Shown piece after piece: positions 1-9,500 of a stretch of DNA of 14,323 nucleotides. The notes beneath the pieces are model-generated. The model was not told the origin of the DNA, did no database searches, and saw only the letters and a program-made list of their open reading frames with translations. The position numbers and the translations under genes were made by a program. Source of the stretch: Wenzhouxiangella sp. (lineage in GTDB: Bacteria > Pseudomonadota > Gammaproteobacteria > Xanthomonadales > Wenzhouxiangellaceae); assembly GCA_007119095.1 (NCBI GenBank), contig SKQI01000207.1, positions 1 to 14,323 on the forward strand, written 5' to 3'. Position 1 is the stretch's first letter; every line of letters starts with the position of its first letter.

Positions 1-1158
1 GATGTTGTTGCCATGCTGGACGAAGATGTAGTGTCCATTGACGTTGTTGTAGGCCGAGCGTATCACCCGGCCATCGCCAGCGGCCCAGACCGGCGTGCCT
101 GTGGCCGCACCGTAGTCAGTACCGTTATGCGGGCGGACCTGGCGCGTGATCGGATGAAAACGGCGCGGATTGAAGTTGGACGTGACCCGGGTGAAGTTAA
201 GCGGTGCCCGCAGGAAAGCCTTGCGCATGGGGCGTCCGTCAGGGGCAAAGTAATCGGGCCCGTTGCCGGCATCGAAGCGAATCGCCTCAAACGTTTCGCC
301 CTGGTTGGTAAAGCGAGCGGCCAGGATCGGCCCATCGCGCAGGTACTTGCCCTCGCGCCAGACTTCTTCATAGACCAGGGCGAAGCGATCGCCAGCCCGG
401 ATGTCCAGGGCAAAATCAATGTCCCAGCCGAAAATATTGGCCAGTCGCATGGTCATGTTGTCCGACATGCCTGCGGCCTTGGCGGCGTTGAACAGCGAGC
501 TGGAGATGACGCCGGTCGCTTCAACCACGCGCCGATCCAGTGCACGCGGCTCAATTCGACTGGTCAATCCATCGGGCCGCTGCTCGACAAACAGCCAGTT
601 TTCCTCATCAAGCTCGGCTCGCAGGGCGCGGAAGCCTGCTTCGGCATCGATGTCGAAGGCAAACTGATCGCCGGGCCGAATGCGGGCCAAGCCCCGTGTG
701 TCATCATCAAGATTGACCACGCGATGCAGCAGGCCCGGCCCCAGCCCGACCTGGCGGAAGATACGTTCCATGGTCTGCCCGGGCTGAACTTCGACCAGCG
801 TCCATTCCGGTTCGGTCGGTGCCGCAGTGGCCTGCAGTTTCTTATCGCTTTCCAATTCTGATGGCTCAAGCCCAGCGCTGGGCTCCGCCGTGACCTCGCC
901 TGCATCGTGTGCCGCCAAAGAAAGTGGGATCACGGTGGTTTCTGATGGCTGTGGATTACGCTCGGTTGGCAGCCAGCCCAGCGCCACGCCGAAAACAAGC
1001 AAAACGACAGCCGCAGCACTCCAGCCGGGCCGCGCGCGAATGCCATCACGGACGCGCTCAAGCATCGGAGACATGGCCGACAGCACGGTTCGGGCCAGGT
1101 CCAGCGGGGAGCGGCGCGCCTGACGCGGACGAGGCGTGGCCATCCGTTGTTTGCTCAT
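1..1158 (-). CDS. M23 family peptidoglycan DD-metallopeptidase, MepM-like (partial, C-terminus cut by window edge)
   Basis: The frame is open from an ATG at 1158 to the window edge (386 codons visible). A basic N-terminus precedes one membrane segment at about residues 46-63, so the protein is probably anchored in the inner membrane and faces the periplasm. Residues ~118-170 (WTLVEVQPGQTMERIF onward) resemble the OapA/LysM-like domain of MepM-type proteins, and ~205-325 the middle domain that precedes the peptidase in Csd3/MepM relatives. The M23 fold starts near residue 330. Its first zinc-ligand motif HxxxD is present as HNGTD (H344, D348), followed by GAATGTPVWAAGDG. The second motif, HxH, lies beyond the window. 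Family members cut peptide cross-links of murein during wall growth. The gene is divergent from tyrS, a neighbour pair I recall as common in gammaproteobacteria. No Shine-Dalgarno sequence is visible before this ATG, and an in-frame ATG at 1143 is an alternative start. Confidence 0.93.
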   Translation of the reverse strand, partial: MSKQRMATPRPRQARRSPLDLARTVLSAMSPMLERVRDGIRARPGWSAAAVVLLVFGVALGWLPTERNPQPSETTVIPLSLAAHDAGEVTAEPSAGLEPSELESDKKLQATAAPTEPEWTLVEVQPGQTMERIFRQVGLGPGLLHRVVNLDDDTRGLARIRPGDQFAFDIDAEAGFRALRAELDEENWLFVEQRPDGLTSRIEPRALDRRVVEATGVISSSLFNAAKAAGMSDNMTMRLANIFGWDIDFALDIRAGDRFALVYEEVWREGKYLRDGPILAARFTNQGETFEAIRFDAGNGPDYFAPDGRPMRKAFLRAPLNFTRVTSNFNPRRFHPITRQVRPHNGTDYGAATGTPVWAAGDGRVIRSAYNNVNGHYIFVQHGNNI

Positions 1159-1191
1159 GGGGTGAGGTTTCGCGGCTAAAAACCCGGTAAC

Positions 1192-1219
1192 ATTAACGAT
1201 TTCCGGGCCCACAAGTCAA
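1192..1219 (-). promoter_or_regulatory. Candidate sigma-70 promoter for the M23 peptidase gene
   Basis: On the minus strand a TTGACT hexamer (1214-1219, 5 of 6 to the -35 consensus) is separated by 16 bases from GTTAAT (1192-1197, 4 of 6 to the -10 consensus). Transcription would begin near 1185, giving a leader of roughly 27 bases before the ATG at 1158. This is pattern matching only. Confidence 0.4.
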
Positions 1220-1334
1220 CAGGGGCAGAGTGGCTGCTTGGCCAACGGGGCACTGTCAAGGGGCTCTCCAGCCTTGCCTGGCAGCATTTGCCGGGATTCG
1301 TTTCCAACCAATTGAAAAGACAGCAGGATAGTTT

Positions 1335-2528
1335 GTGAGCAGCATTGATGAATTGACCCGAGGTGCGGCCGAGGTAATTCAGGTCGAAGAATTGACCCAG
1401 CGCCTGGCTGGTCAGCAGCCGCTCAGAGTCAAGGTCGGCTTTGACCCGACGGCTCCGGATTTGCATCTGGGTCATACCGTGATCATCAATGCCATGCGCC
1501 GTTTTCAGGATGCAGGGCACGTAGCCATCTTCCTGATCGGGGACTTCACCGGCATGATTGGTGATCCAACTGGCAAGAACGTTACCCGCAAACCCCTGTC
1601 GGATGCAGACATTCGAGCGAATGCGAAAACCTACGCCGACCAGGTCTTCAAGATCCTTGATCGATCGGCTACCGAGGTTCGGTTCAATTCCGAATGGTTT
1701 GGCAAAATGTCTGCTGCCGACATGATTCGCCTGGCATCAAATCACACTGTGGCCCGGATGCTCGAACGCGATGACTTCGACAAGCGCTACACCACAGGCC
1801 AGCCGATTGCCATCCACGAGTTTCTCTATCCGCTGGTCCAGGGCCATGATTCGGTGGCGCTGGCCGCCGACATCGAGATGGGCGGCACCGATCAGAAGTT
1901 CAATCTGCTGGTCGGTCGGCAGCTTCAGGCTCAGGCGGGCCAGCAACCGCAAGTCATCATCACCTGGCCCTTGCTGGAGGGGACGGATGGTGTTCAGAAA
2001 ATGTCGAAATCGCTCGGCAATTACATTGGCATTACCGACCCGGCTGACGAAATGTTCGGCAAGCTGATGAGCATCTCCGACGAGTTGATGTGGCGCTACT
2101 TCGAGTTGTTGAGCTTTCGCCCCACCTCCGATATCGAACAGCTACAGAAAGCGGTTGCCGAGGGACGCAATCCGCGAGACGTCAAGTTCGAGCTTGGCAT
2201 CGAGATCGTTGATCGTTTCCATGGTGCAGGGGCAGGTGCCAGTGCCCGCGACGCATTCATCGCCCGGTTCCGCCAGGGCGAAATGCCTGATGAGATCCCT
2301 GAAAAAACGCTCCCGGTCGGGGCTGAAGGCTTGGGCATTGCCGCTGCGTTGACGGCATGCGGCTTGACTGCCTCCAATTCGGAGGCTTTTCGAATGATCA
2401 AGTCGGGCGCGGTCAAGATCGACGGCGAGCGCGTAGATGATCGGGCGAAGATATTAGGGCCGGGCTTCAAGGGCGTACTTCAGGTTGGTAAGCGCAAGTT
2501 CGCGCGTCTTGCCCTTATCGCGCACTGA
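1335..2528 (+). CDS. tyrS: Tyrosyl-tRNA synthetase
   Basis: A 397-residue class I aminoacyl-tRNA synthetase that charges tRNA-Tyr with tyrosine in the cytoplasm. The HIGH-type signature is HLGH at residues 44-47, after VGFDPTAPDL. The tyrosine-site region has YPLVQGHDS (165-173) and GGTDQKFN (183-190). The KMSKS loop is canonical at 222-226. The C-terminal ~60 residues form an S4-like RNA-binding domain (about residues 335-397). Length and the KMSKS form match the ~400-residue subtype found in Pseudomonas and xanthomonads rather than the ~424-residue E. coli type. The start is GTG at 1335, supported by AGGA at 1325-1328 six bases upstream. The gene is divergent from the M23 peptidase gene and convergent with the beta-helix gene, with 56 bases between stops and no convincing intrinsic terminator hairpin. 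All key motifs are intact. Confidence 0.98.
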   Translation: MSSIDELTRGAAEVIQVEELTQRLAGQQPLRVKVGFDPTAPDLHLGHTVIINAMRRFQDAGHVAIFLIGDFTGMIGDPTGKNVTRKPLSDADIRANAKTYADQVFKILDRSATEVRFNSEWFGKMSAADMIRLASNHTVARMLERDDFDKRYTTGQPIAIHEFLYPLVQGHDSVALAADIEMGGTDQKFNLLVGRQLQAQAGQQPQVIITWPLLEGTDGVQKMSKSLGNYIGITDPADEMFGKLMSISDELMWRYFELLSFRPTSDIEQLQKAVAEGRNPRDVKFELGIEIVDRFHGAGAGASARDAFIARFRQGEMPDEIPEKTLPVGAEGLGIAAALTACGLTASNSEAFRMIKSGAVKIDGERVDDRAKILGPGFKGVLQVGKRKFARLALIAH

Positions 2529-2584
2529 TCGATCTTGCCGTTATTCAGGGGACGGCTGTTGGCGCCGGCATCACTGAAACGGCT

Positions 2585-4606
2585 TCAGATCGGTCCGGGC
2601 ACGCCTTCGAAGCGGGTCTGGAAGATGCGGTCTACCGGCATTTCGAATGCGCCCAGGTCAAATGGCCCGTACAGCGGGCTACCACTGAGAATGCCGGGCG
2701 TGGTCCAGACGCCTCGAAGCCGACCGCTGATATCAAATTCGGGCGGCGGGCCGAAGCCATAGGTCTGGGTGTTGCAGTAGTCGATCGCCGGTGAGCCCTT
2801 GGCCAGGCGGAAGTCGTCCGGACCCAGGAATCCGGGACTGGTCGAAAGCAGATTGCGTGAATGCGACCCGTTGGCCTCGAGCTGCGATAGCGTCTCGTCG
2901 CTCCACAGGGTGCAATCGGTATCGATGGTTGGCTCCTCTTGCGAGTTGTCGCGGCCCAGCGCCAGCCCAGGTGGCTCCTGCAGGATACTTCCGCGAACGA
3001 AGAGCGCAGGATTCAGGCCAACGAACAGGAACGGCTCGGTGTTCAGGCTGTGGAAGGCGACCGTACTGTAGATCAGATTGACCCGTCCACCGGTGCTGAT
3101 GTGGATCAGGCGAGTTGGCCGGGCAGGGTTGGGGTGGTCATCGAACTTCTCAGCGCGGGCAAGAACCGAATTGAGCACATCCACCTGGGCATGGAGAAAG
3201 GCAATGATGCTGCCGCTTCCCGAGATGGAGGTGTGATAGTTGTAATCGGCCCAGGTCTGATCAATCCTGGCCGAAGAATTCGACCCCCGTGCGTAAACGA
3301 TGGCACCGCTGTCGCCGGCCCGATTGTTCCGGATCAGGGAGCACTTCTGGCGGTGGTGGCACTCGACGCCGCCGATGGTTCTGGCCCACCTGATCTCACC
3401 GCCGCCGGTGACCCGTGCCGCGCCGCCGTCGGCAAAACCACCCAGCTCTGCGCGATTGTCCTTCGTCCAGGTCGCGTGCAGATTGACGACCGCACCGGAA
3501 ACGCTGGTCACGCCACCGCCGCCGCCCTGGCCCGACGAGCGGGCGACGTTTCCGCTAATGACCAGCGGTCGGTCACTGAGATTGGCAAACAGATGCTGGC
3601 CGAATAAACCTGCCTCGGCATTGTTGACCGCGTACAGCCCGCCACCGATTCCGTAGGCGACGTTGTCGGCCAGACGCGCTTCACCGAAAACCGGGCCCTG
3701 GGCAAACCAGCCCATGGTGCAGCCATCCAGATAAATGCCACCACCGCGACCGTTGGAGCCCCCGTCGATGCCGGCCGAGTTGCTGAGTACCGAGCCGCCG
3801 GCCTTGAAGATCGAGAAGCCTTCGCCGTTGCAGTACAGTCCGCCGCCGTAGGGATTATCGCCGGTAACGTCGTTGTGGCGTATCGTCGTATCGATCATGG
3901 TCAGCGAGCCGCCCAGCGCGCTGCCCGATTGCAGCAGCGCGATCCCGCCGCCGCGCAGCCCCTCATTTTGGCGGATAACTACCGAGTCCAGCTCGAGATG
4001 GGCGAAGGCCGCCCCGATGGGCAGTACGGTGATGCCACCGCCAGGCGTGATGGACACGCCGGCGCCGCGCCGGATGTGCAGGTGGCTGAGTCTCAGCGTA
4101 CGCTCGTTCGTGCCGCCGCCGGTGCCTGGCGTGAAGGTGATGGTGCTGGCATTGTTGCCGGACGGGTTGCGGATGGTCGAGGTGTCGTCTGGCGTGGTCG
4201 TGGTGCAGTTGGCATGACCGCCGATGATCTCGATGTTCTTCGAGCCGATATTGATCGCCTCGGTGTAAATGGCAGTGCGCAGCCTGATTACGGTGATCGT
4301 GGATGCGCTGTTGCTGGCAGCATCGATGGCATCCTGGACGGACGAGTAAGTGCAACCGCTACCGACCCGCAGTGTGACGCTGGTAACGCTGCGAGGGCTG
4401 GGTTTGCCGAGCAGTCGCTCGCGTTGGCGTTCCGCTAACTGCCTGACCGTTGACGGCAGGCTGGCCAGCACAGGATCAGCTGCTTCAGTAGTTGGATCCG
4501 AGTCGCTGGATTGGCCATGGGCATGGCCGGCGAGCAGCAAATACATCACGGCCAGCAAGCAAGTTGGCAGAAAGCGTATCCCCAGCCCGAGAATCGAGTG
4601 TTGCAT
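2585..4606 (-). CDS. Secreted right-handed beta-helix (choice-of-anchor Q type) protein
   Basis: A 673-residue exported protein. The N-terminus is a Sec signal peptide with hydrophobic core LPTCLLAVMYLLLAG and a likely cleavage after AHG at residue 31. A pectin-lyase-like start follows (GSGCTYSSVQDAIDAA), then many glycine-rich beta-helix turns with GGGI/GGGL cores such as RGGGIALLQSG, YGGGLYCNG and IGGGLYAVN. The end matches the choice-of-anchor Q pattern: SPAIDYC, then FDISGRLRG, then FDLGAFE (649-655). The last 15 residues, from D659, contain DRIFQTRFE and then GVPGPI, a short tail I associate with secreted Lysobacterales proteins. The ATG start has a good site on the minus strand, GGAG seven bases upstream. 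No catalytic pectinase residues are recognised, so polysaccharide binding or a surface role is as likely as lyase activity. The specific function is unknown. Confidence 0.9.
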   Translation of the reverse strand: MQHSILGLGIRFLPTCLLAVMYLLLAGHAHGQSSDSDPTTEAADPVLASLPSTVRQLAERQRERLLGKPSPRSVTSVTLRVGSGCTYSSVQDAIDAASNSASTITVIRLRTAIYTEAINIGSKNIEIIGGHANCTTTTPDDTSTIRNPSGNNASTITFTPGTGGGTNERTLRLSHLHIRRGAGVSITPGGGITVLPIGAAFAHLELDSVVIRQNEGLRGGGIALLQSGSALGGSLTMIDTTIRHNDVTGDNPYGGGLYCNGEGFSIFKAGGSVLSNSAGIDGGSNGRGGGIYLDGCTMGWFAQGPVFGEARLADNVAYGIGGGLYAVNNAEAGLFGQHLFANLSDRPLVISGNVARSSGQGGGGGVTSVSGAVVNLHATWTKDNRAELGGFADGGAARVTGGGEIRWARTIGGVECHHRQKCSLIRNNRAGDSGAIVYARGSNSSARIDQTWADYNYHTSISGSGSIIAFLHAQVDVLNSVLARAEKFDDHPNPARPTRLIHISTGGRVNLIYSTVAFHSLNTEPFLFVGLNPALFVRGSILQEPPGLALGRDNSQEEPTIDTDCTLWSDETLSQLEANGSHSRNLLSTSPGFLGPDDFRLAKGSPAIDYCNTQTYGFGPPPEFDISGRLRGVWTTPGILSGSPLYGPFDLGAFEMPVDRIFQTRFEGVPGPI

Positions 4607-4752
4607 TGAGTTTCTCCATTCGAAAATTCGTCATCATCAGGGCCTTGGATCACTAGCCCTCATGAATGGCATTCGGAGAAACTGACAGGATTGTGCCACC
4701 CGGGTCAGGTCCGGGCGGCGTGCAGCAGCGAATTAAAGGACCTTGGCCTGCG

Positions 4753-4932
4753 TCAGCGTTTTGGTCCGAGCAGTAGCCACAGAATCAGGCCCAGCAGCGG
4801 GAAAAACAAAAGGATAAGAATCCACAAAACCTTGGCGACAGGGCCCGCAGCACTTTGGGCAGTCTTGATGATGGCCCAGATCACGATGATCAACCAGATC
4901 AGCCCCAACAGGCCAGCAACTTCTATTCCCAC
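4753..4932 (-). CDS. Small PLDNc-domain membrane protein (59 aa)
   Basis: A short gene starting at GTG 4932 and encoding 59 residues ending in GPKR. It has two hydrophobic helices: residues ~6-22 (AGLLGLIWLIIVIWAII) and ~35-55 (VLWILILLFFPLLGLILWLL). This matches the phospholipase D/nuclease N-terminal family (PLDNc, PF13396), whose small stand-alone members share a VLW...PxxGxxxWxxxGPK pattern. These are predicted inner-membrane proteins without a PLD catalytic domain; their function is unknown. AAGG lies nine bases upstream of the GTG. A nearby ATG at 4940 is in a frame that stops after five codons, so it is not the start. The gene has the same orientation as the beta-helix gene, 146 bases downstream of that gene's start, and is divergent from the HD-GYP regulator gene. 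Confidence 0.85.
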   Translation of the reverse strand: MGIEVAGLLGLIWLIIVIWAIIKTAQSAAGPVAKVLWILILLFFPLLGLILWLLLGPKR

Positions 4933-5058
4933 GATGTCATACCTTGTTATCGTTCAGCCAGCAGCGATCATACCGCAGTTGCTGCTCCGAACTCGACGAA
5001 GCTTGATGTACACTCAGGTGCTCGAGGGGTGACCCCGGCCCATGCCCCCCGACCAATC

Positions 5059-5064
5059 AGGAGG
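5059..5064 (+). promoter_or_regulatory. Shine-Dalgarno site that sets the HD-GYP regulator start
   Basis: A full AGGAGG lies four bases before the ATG at 5069. An in-frame ATG at 5042 has no such site, so the start at 5069 is preferred. Confidence 0.75.
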
Positions 5065-5068
5065 CGAG

Positions 5069-6595
5069 ATGTCGGTCTCAGTGTCAAATTCAGGAGCAGT
5101 GTCAGCGGGTTGGCAGGGTCATTCAGATTCCTGGAAAGTGCTTATTATTGATGATGAGCCCGAGGTACACGAAGTAACGACCCTGGTGCTGGGCGATTTC
5201 GAGTTCGAAGGCCGCCCGCTGCGCTTCCTGCATGCTCACTCCGCCGCCGAAGCCAGGGAATTGCTTGCCGCCCATGACGATCTGGCCGTGGTCCTGCTCG
5301 ACGTGGTGATGGAGTCCGAGCAGGCTGGCCTCGAGCTGGTTCACCACATCCGGCGTGAACTCGACAATCACTTCGTCCGCATCGTACTCAGAACGGGCCA
5401 GCCCGGACAGGCGCCGGAGCGCGAGGTGGTGGCCAATTACGACATCAACGACTACAAGGAAAAAACCGAGCTGACCTCGGAGCGGCTTTATACCACGCTC
5501 TATTCCACCCTGCGCGCCTATCGCGACGTGATGATCATCGAGGCCAACAAGCGCGGCCTTGAGCGGGTCATCGAATGCTCCGCGGAAGTTTATTCGCATC
5601 AAACCAGCCCGGCCTTTGCCTCGGCCGTGCTGGAACAGATCGTCGGCCTGCTGGGCATGGATCGTGGGGCGCTGTATTGCAAGGTGCCCGATGCCATGAC
5701 GGCGCCGGAGGATTTTCGCATCCAGGCCGCCACCGGCCCTTACCGCGAGCTGATCGAGCGGCCCTTGGGGGCGGCATTGCCGGCTGACATCATCGACAGC
5801 CTGCGCCGGGCGCTGGAAGATCGCAAAAGCGTCATTGCCGACGAGCACTACGTACTGCACTTCACTGACTCGCGCCAGTCCCAGAGCCTTTTGTATGTGG
5901 GTGAGTCGTACCGGCTGACCGAGCTTGACCACAAGCTGCTGGAAGTCTTTTGCACCAATGTCTCGATTGCCTTCGAGAATTTGCTGCTGCACCAGGAGCT
6001 GGCCGAAAGTCAGACCGAAATGCTGTGCCTGCTGGCCGGGGTCGCCGAGACCCGGTCGCTGGAAACCGCCAACCATGTGCGCCGGGTGGCGGAGATTTCG
6101 GCGATGCTGGGTGAGGCCTGCGGCTGGCCCGAGGAGCGGGTGGAAATTCTGCGCCTGGCCGCTCCGCTGCACGATATCGGCAAGATCGGCATCCCGGACG
6201 CCGTGCTCAACAAGCCGGGGCCGCATACCGAGGAAGAAACCAAAATCATGCGCAGCCATGTCGATATCGGCGTCGAAATGCTGTCGTCATCCAACCGCCC
6301 GCTGTTTGCCATGGCCGCGGAGGTGGCCCGCGACCACCACGAGGATTTCGATGGCAATGGCTATCCGCGCGGGGTCGCTGGAGAAGACATCTCGAAGGCC
6401 GGCCGGATTGTGGCCCTGGCCGATGTCTGCGATGCGCTTGGCAGCCGGCGCTGCTACAAGGAGCCCTGGCCGGAGGAGCAGGTCAAGGCTTACCTGTTGG
6501 AAAAGCGCGGTACGAAATTTGATCCCGAGCTGGTCGATCTGCTGATGGAGCGCTGGGATGAGGTCATGGCGCTGCGCGAGCGTCTGCCCGACTGA
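5069..6595 (+). CDS. Response regulator with REC, DUF3369 and HD-GYP domains (predicted c-di-GMP phosphodiesterase)
   Basis: A 508-residue cytoplasmic regulator. The REC domain (about 21-150) begins with WKVLIIDDE (acidic pair D28/D29), has the likely phospho-acceptor D78 in VVLLDVVM, T109 in VLRTGQ, and a conserved lysine in NDYKEKTEL (K130 or K132). A DUF3369, GAF-like region follows (~155-310). The C-terminal HD-GYP domain (~315-508) has all hallmarks: H336 in ANHVRR, HDIGKIG from 368, HHEDFDGNGYPRG from 423 with the GYP at 431-433, and ADVCDALGSRRCYK near 451-464. The domain should hydrolyse cyclic-di-GMP when REC is phosphorylated; that activity is inferred from intact motifs. The gene converges on the histidine kinase gene with three bases between stop codons, making that kinase the obvious candidate partner. 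The longer ATG start at 5042 would add nine residues. Confidence 0.95.
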   Translation: MSVSVSNSGAVSAGWQGHSDSWKVLIIDDEPEVHEVTTLVLGDFEFEGRPLRFLHAHSAAEARELLAAHDDLAVVLLDVVMESEQAGLELVHHIRRELDNHFVRIVLRTGQPGQAPEREVVANYDINDYKEKTELTSERLYTTLYSTLRAYRDVMIIEANKRGLERVIECSAEVYSHQTSPAFASAVLEQIVGLLGMDRGALYCKVPDAMTAPEDFRIQAATGPYRELIERPLGAALPADIIDSLRRALEDRKSVIADEHYVLHFTDSRQSQSLLYVGESYRLTELDHKLLEVFCTNVSIAFENLLLHQELAESQTEMLCLLAGVAETRSLETANHVRRVAEISAMLGEACGWPEERVEILRLAAPLHDIGKIGIPDAVLNKPGPHTEEETKIMRSHVDIGVEMLSSSNRPLFAMAAEVARDHHEDFDGNGYPRGVAGEDISKAGRIVALADVCDALGSRRCYKEPWPEEQVKAYLLEKRGTKFDPELVDLLMERWDEVMALRERLPD

Positions 6596-6598
6596 CCG

Positions 6599-9500
6599 TC
6601 ACTTCTGCTGAGTTTTTGGAATCCTGATCTCGAAGCGTGCGCCCTGACCGGGCGCGGTATTCAATTGAATGGAGCCGCCGAGCACGTTGGTGATCAGGTT
6701 ATGGGCGATATGCATGCCCAGACCACTGCCGCCCTGGCCACGACGGGTGGTAAAAAACGGATCGAAAATGCGTTCAGCGGTTGCGGGCTCCATACCGCGG
6801 CCGTTGTCTGAATAGCACAGTGAAACCGTGCCATCGGCCACGCTGGCTTCGATTCGGATCAGACCTGCCTCGCCCTCGGCGAAGGCATGGGTCAGCGAAT
6901 TCATGATCAGGTTGACCAGCACCTGGTACAGCGCGCCGGGGAAGGTGGTCATGACAATGCTCGGGGCAATATCAAGTTGGATTTGATGCGGCTGTCGCTT
7001 CAGCTGCGGCTGCAGCGACAGCATGATTTCGTCCATGTAACCGGCCAGGTCGAAGGTGCGAAGCTGTTCGCTGGACTGGTCGACGGCAACCTGCTTGAAG
7101 CTTCGTACCAGCTCGCTGGCCCGGCGCAGATTGCGCAGAATCATCTGGCTGCTGTTGCGTGAAGCGCTGGCAAAGCGAGCCCACTGGTCGGGACTCAAGT
7201 CCGATGATTTTTCCAGCATTTCCTCAAATCGGCGCGCCTCGGTGTCCAGGTGCGAGGCGGCGGTCAGGCCAACGCCCAGCGGGGTATTGATCTCGTGGGC
7301 AATGCCGGCCACCAGGCCGCCAAGTGCGGCCAGCTTCTCGGTCTGGACGAGTTGATGCTGGGCCAGCTTCAAGTCTTCCAGGGCCTGGGTCAAGGTTCGA
7401 TTCGAGGCTTCGAGTTCGCTGGTTCGTTCCTCCACGCGACTTTCCAGTTCCTCGTTCAGGCGACGCAAGGCTTCCTCGGTGCGCTTGACCGCGGTGATGT
7501 CACGCGTGGTACCTGACAGGATAACGGCCTTGCCGACCGCATTGCGCCGGGTTACCCGCCCGCGCGACAGCATCCAGCGCCAGTCGGTGCGCGGTGACCG
7601 GGCGCGAAACTGGGCTTCAAATCGTTCGCTTTTTCCACTGGCGTGGTTGATGAAGGTCTTTTTCAGGTCGTCGACATCGTCCGGGTGAACCCCGCCCCAG
7701 AATTGATCCAGGCTCATCACGGCCACATCGTCGTCGTCACTGGTTCGATCCATGCGATTCTCGCGAATCAGGGTGCCTTTCTCCATGTCGGCTTCCCAGA
7801 GCTCGTCGCGACTGCCCCACAGGGCCATGCGCAGGCGCTCTCGGCTGGCCGCGATTTCCTGCTGCGCCTGTTGGCGTCGCTGCCAGCTAAGGCGGGTGCG
7901 CCAGATCACGACCAGCAGCACCAGGGCCAGCAGCAGCGCGTAGCTCAGCCACGCTGCACCGCTACGCCATGGCGGGGGTTGTATGGTCAGCGCCAGTATC
8001 CTGGGCTCGCCCCAGGGCTGTGATTCCACCCCGGCACTGACTTCGAACTGGTAGTCACCGGGCGGCAGCACCGAATAGGTGGCGAAGGCGCGGCTGGGGC
8101 TGGTCTCGATCCAGTCGCGATCCACCCCCTGCAGGCGAAAACGGTAGCGAAGTTGCGCGGCATGACGCAGTTGACCCGGTGCGGTGAATTCGATCGACAG
8201 CAGCGACTGGTCATACGGCAACGTCAGCGTCCCAAGCTGGTGCAGCGCTTTCGGCAGCAAGCTGTCGGGCGCGGGTTGCACGGGTTGGTTGAACAGCATC
8301 AGCTCGGTCAGCACCACCTGTGGCCGCACGTTGCGCGCCGCGACCTCGTCAAGATTGACCCTGACCAGGCCGCGCAGCCCGCCAAACCAGACATGAGAGG
8401 GTGGTTGGCGGTTGATACTGCCAATAAAGAAGCCGGCACCGCTGTGACCGTCGATAAAGGCGAAGTTCTCGATGGTCAGATCGTCAGGACTGATTCGCGC
8501 CAGGCCGGCAGTGGTGCTGACCCAGATTCGGCCCTGACGATCTTCGGCAACCTCGCCAATCGCATCGGCGTTCAAGCCTTCGGGTCGACCGATGGCGGTA
8601 AAGCGGGGGCCGTTCGCGGTCATTTCCATGCGGTGCAGGCCGCCGCCCTGGGTGCCAAACCAGATCGTGCCGTCAGCGGCCAGCAGCATGCCCGTCACCG
8701 AATTGTGGCGAAGCTTGCCCTCGCCGCTGCGAAAACGCTCGAAGCGACCGCTGGCCAGATCCAGGCGGTTCAGTCCCTCGCGGCGCAGCGCTACCCAGAT
8801 GCCGTCGTTGGCATCTTCCAATATGCCGTTGACTTCGTTACCGGCAATGCTGTGGGGGTCGTCAGGGTCGGGATAAAAGTGCTGAAATCGATCGCAGTCG
8901 GGACAAAGATAGAACAAGCCCTGGCCAATGGTTGCGGCCCACAGGCCTCCATTGCTATCGCGCTGCAGGTTTTCAACCAAGGCGTCGTGCGGAATGTCCC
9001 GAGCCGGGTCTTCGAACAGGCGCTTAAAACGACCGCTGGCGGCAGACAAGCGCACCAGGCCGCCGCCCAGGGTGCCGACCAGCAGGTCCGGGCCATCATG
9101 CAGCAGGCTGCCGACCATGCGATGGGGCAGGCCGCCCGGCTGTTCGGGCTGGGGCCGAACCCATTCCAGCAGCCCGGTTTGCAAATCGAATCGGGCCAGG
9201 CCGCCCACATCCAGCACCGAAACCCATAGCGTCCCGTCGGGATTTTCCAGGACGCTGGCCACGGCATTGCCGGGCAAGCTGGCTGGTTCATCTGGGCGAT
9301 TGCGGACCAGCAGGAAGGCGGTGGTGTCCGGGTCGTGAACGCTCAGGCCGCCGGTCCAGCTGCCCGCCCAGATCAAGCCCTCGGCATCCTCGAGCAGGCT
9401 GATGATGCGAGAGCCGCTCAAGCCCAGTGGATCACTGGGGTCGTGGCCCCATGACTGGCTGGTACCCGTTGACAAATCAAGCCGATTCAACCCCGTGATG

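Noticed and set aside
13..861. Plus-strand open frame of 282 codons at the left edge
   Set aside because: The opposite strand encodes the M23 peptidase with its HxxxD motif and conserved domains, so this frame is a shadow.
2529..2584. Possible bidirectional terminator between tyrS and the beta-helix gene
   Set aside because: Only weak CCGT/ACGG pairing and an isolated GGCGCC palindrome are present, without a T-run.
4611..4681. TTTCTCC and GGAGAAA inverted elements flanking the beta-helix leader
   Set aside because: The arms are seven bases with a loop of more than 50, and one arm is simply the Shine-Dalgarno site, so chance is a sufficient explanation.
5123..6259. Long minus-strand open frame opposite the HD-GYP regulator gene (378 codons)
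   Set aside because: It is antisense to an intact regulator with canonical REC and HD-GYP motifs, and no domain is recognisable in it.
8153..9229. Long plus-strand open frame opposite the histidine kinase gene (358 codons)
   Set aside because: It lies entirely antisense to well-supported propeller repeats, shows no recognisable domain, and is the kind of shadow frame common in GC-rich genes.
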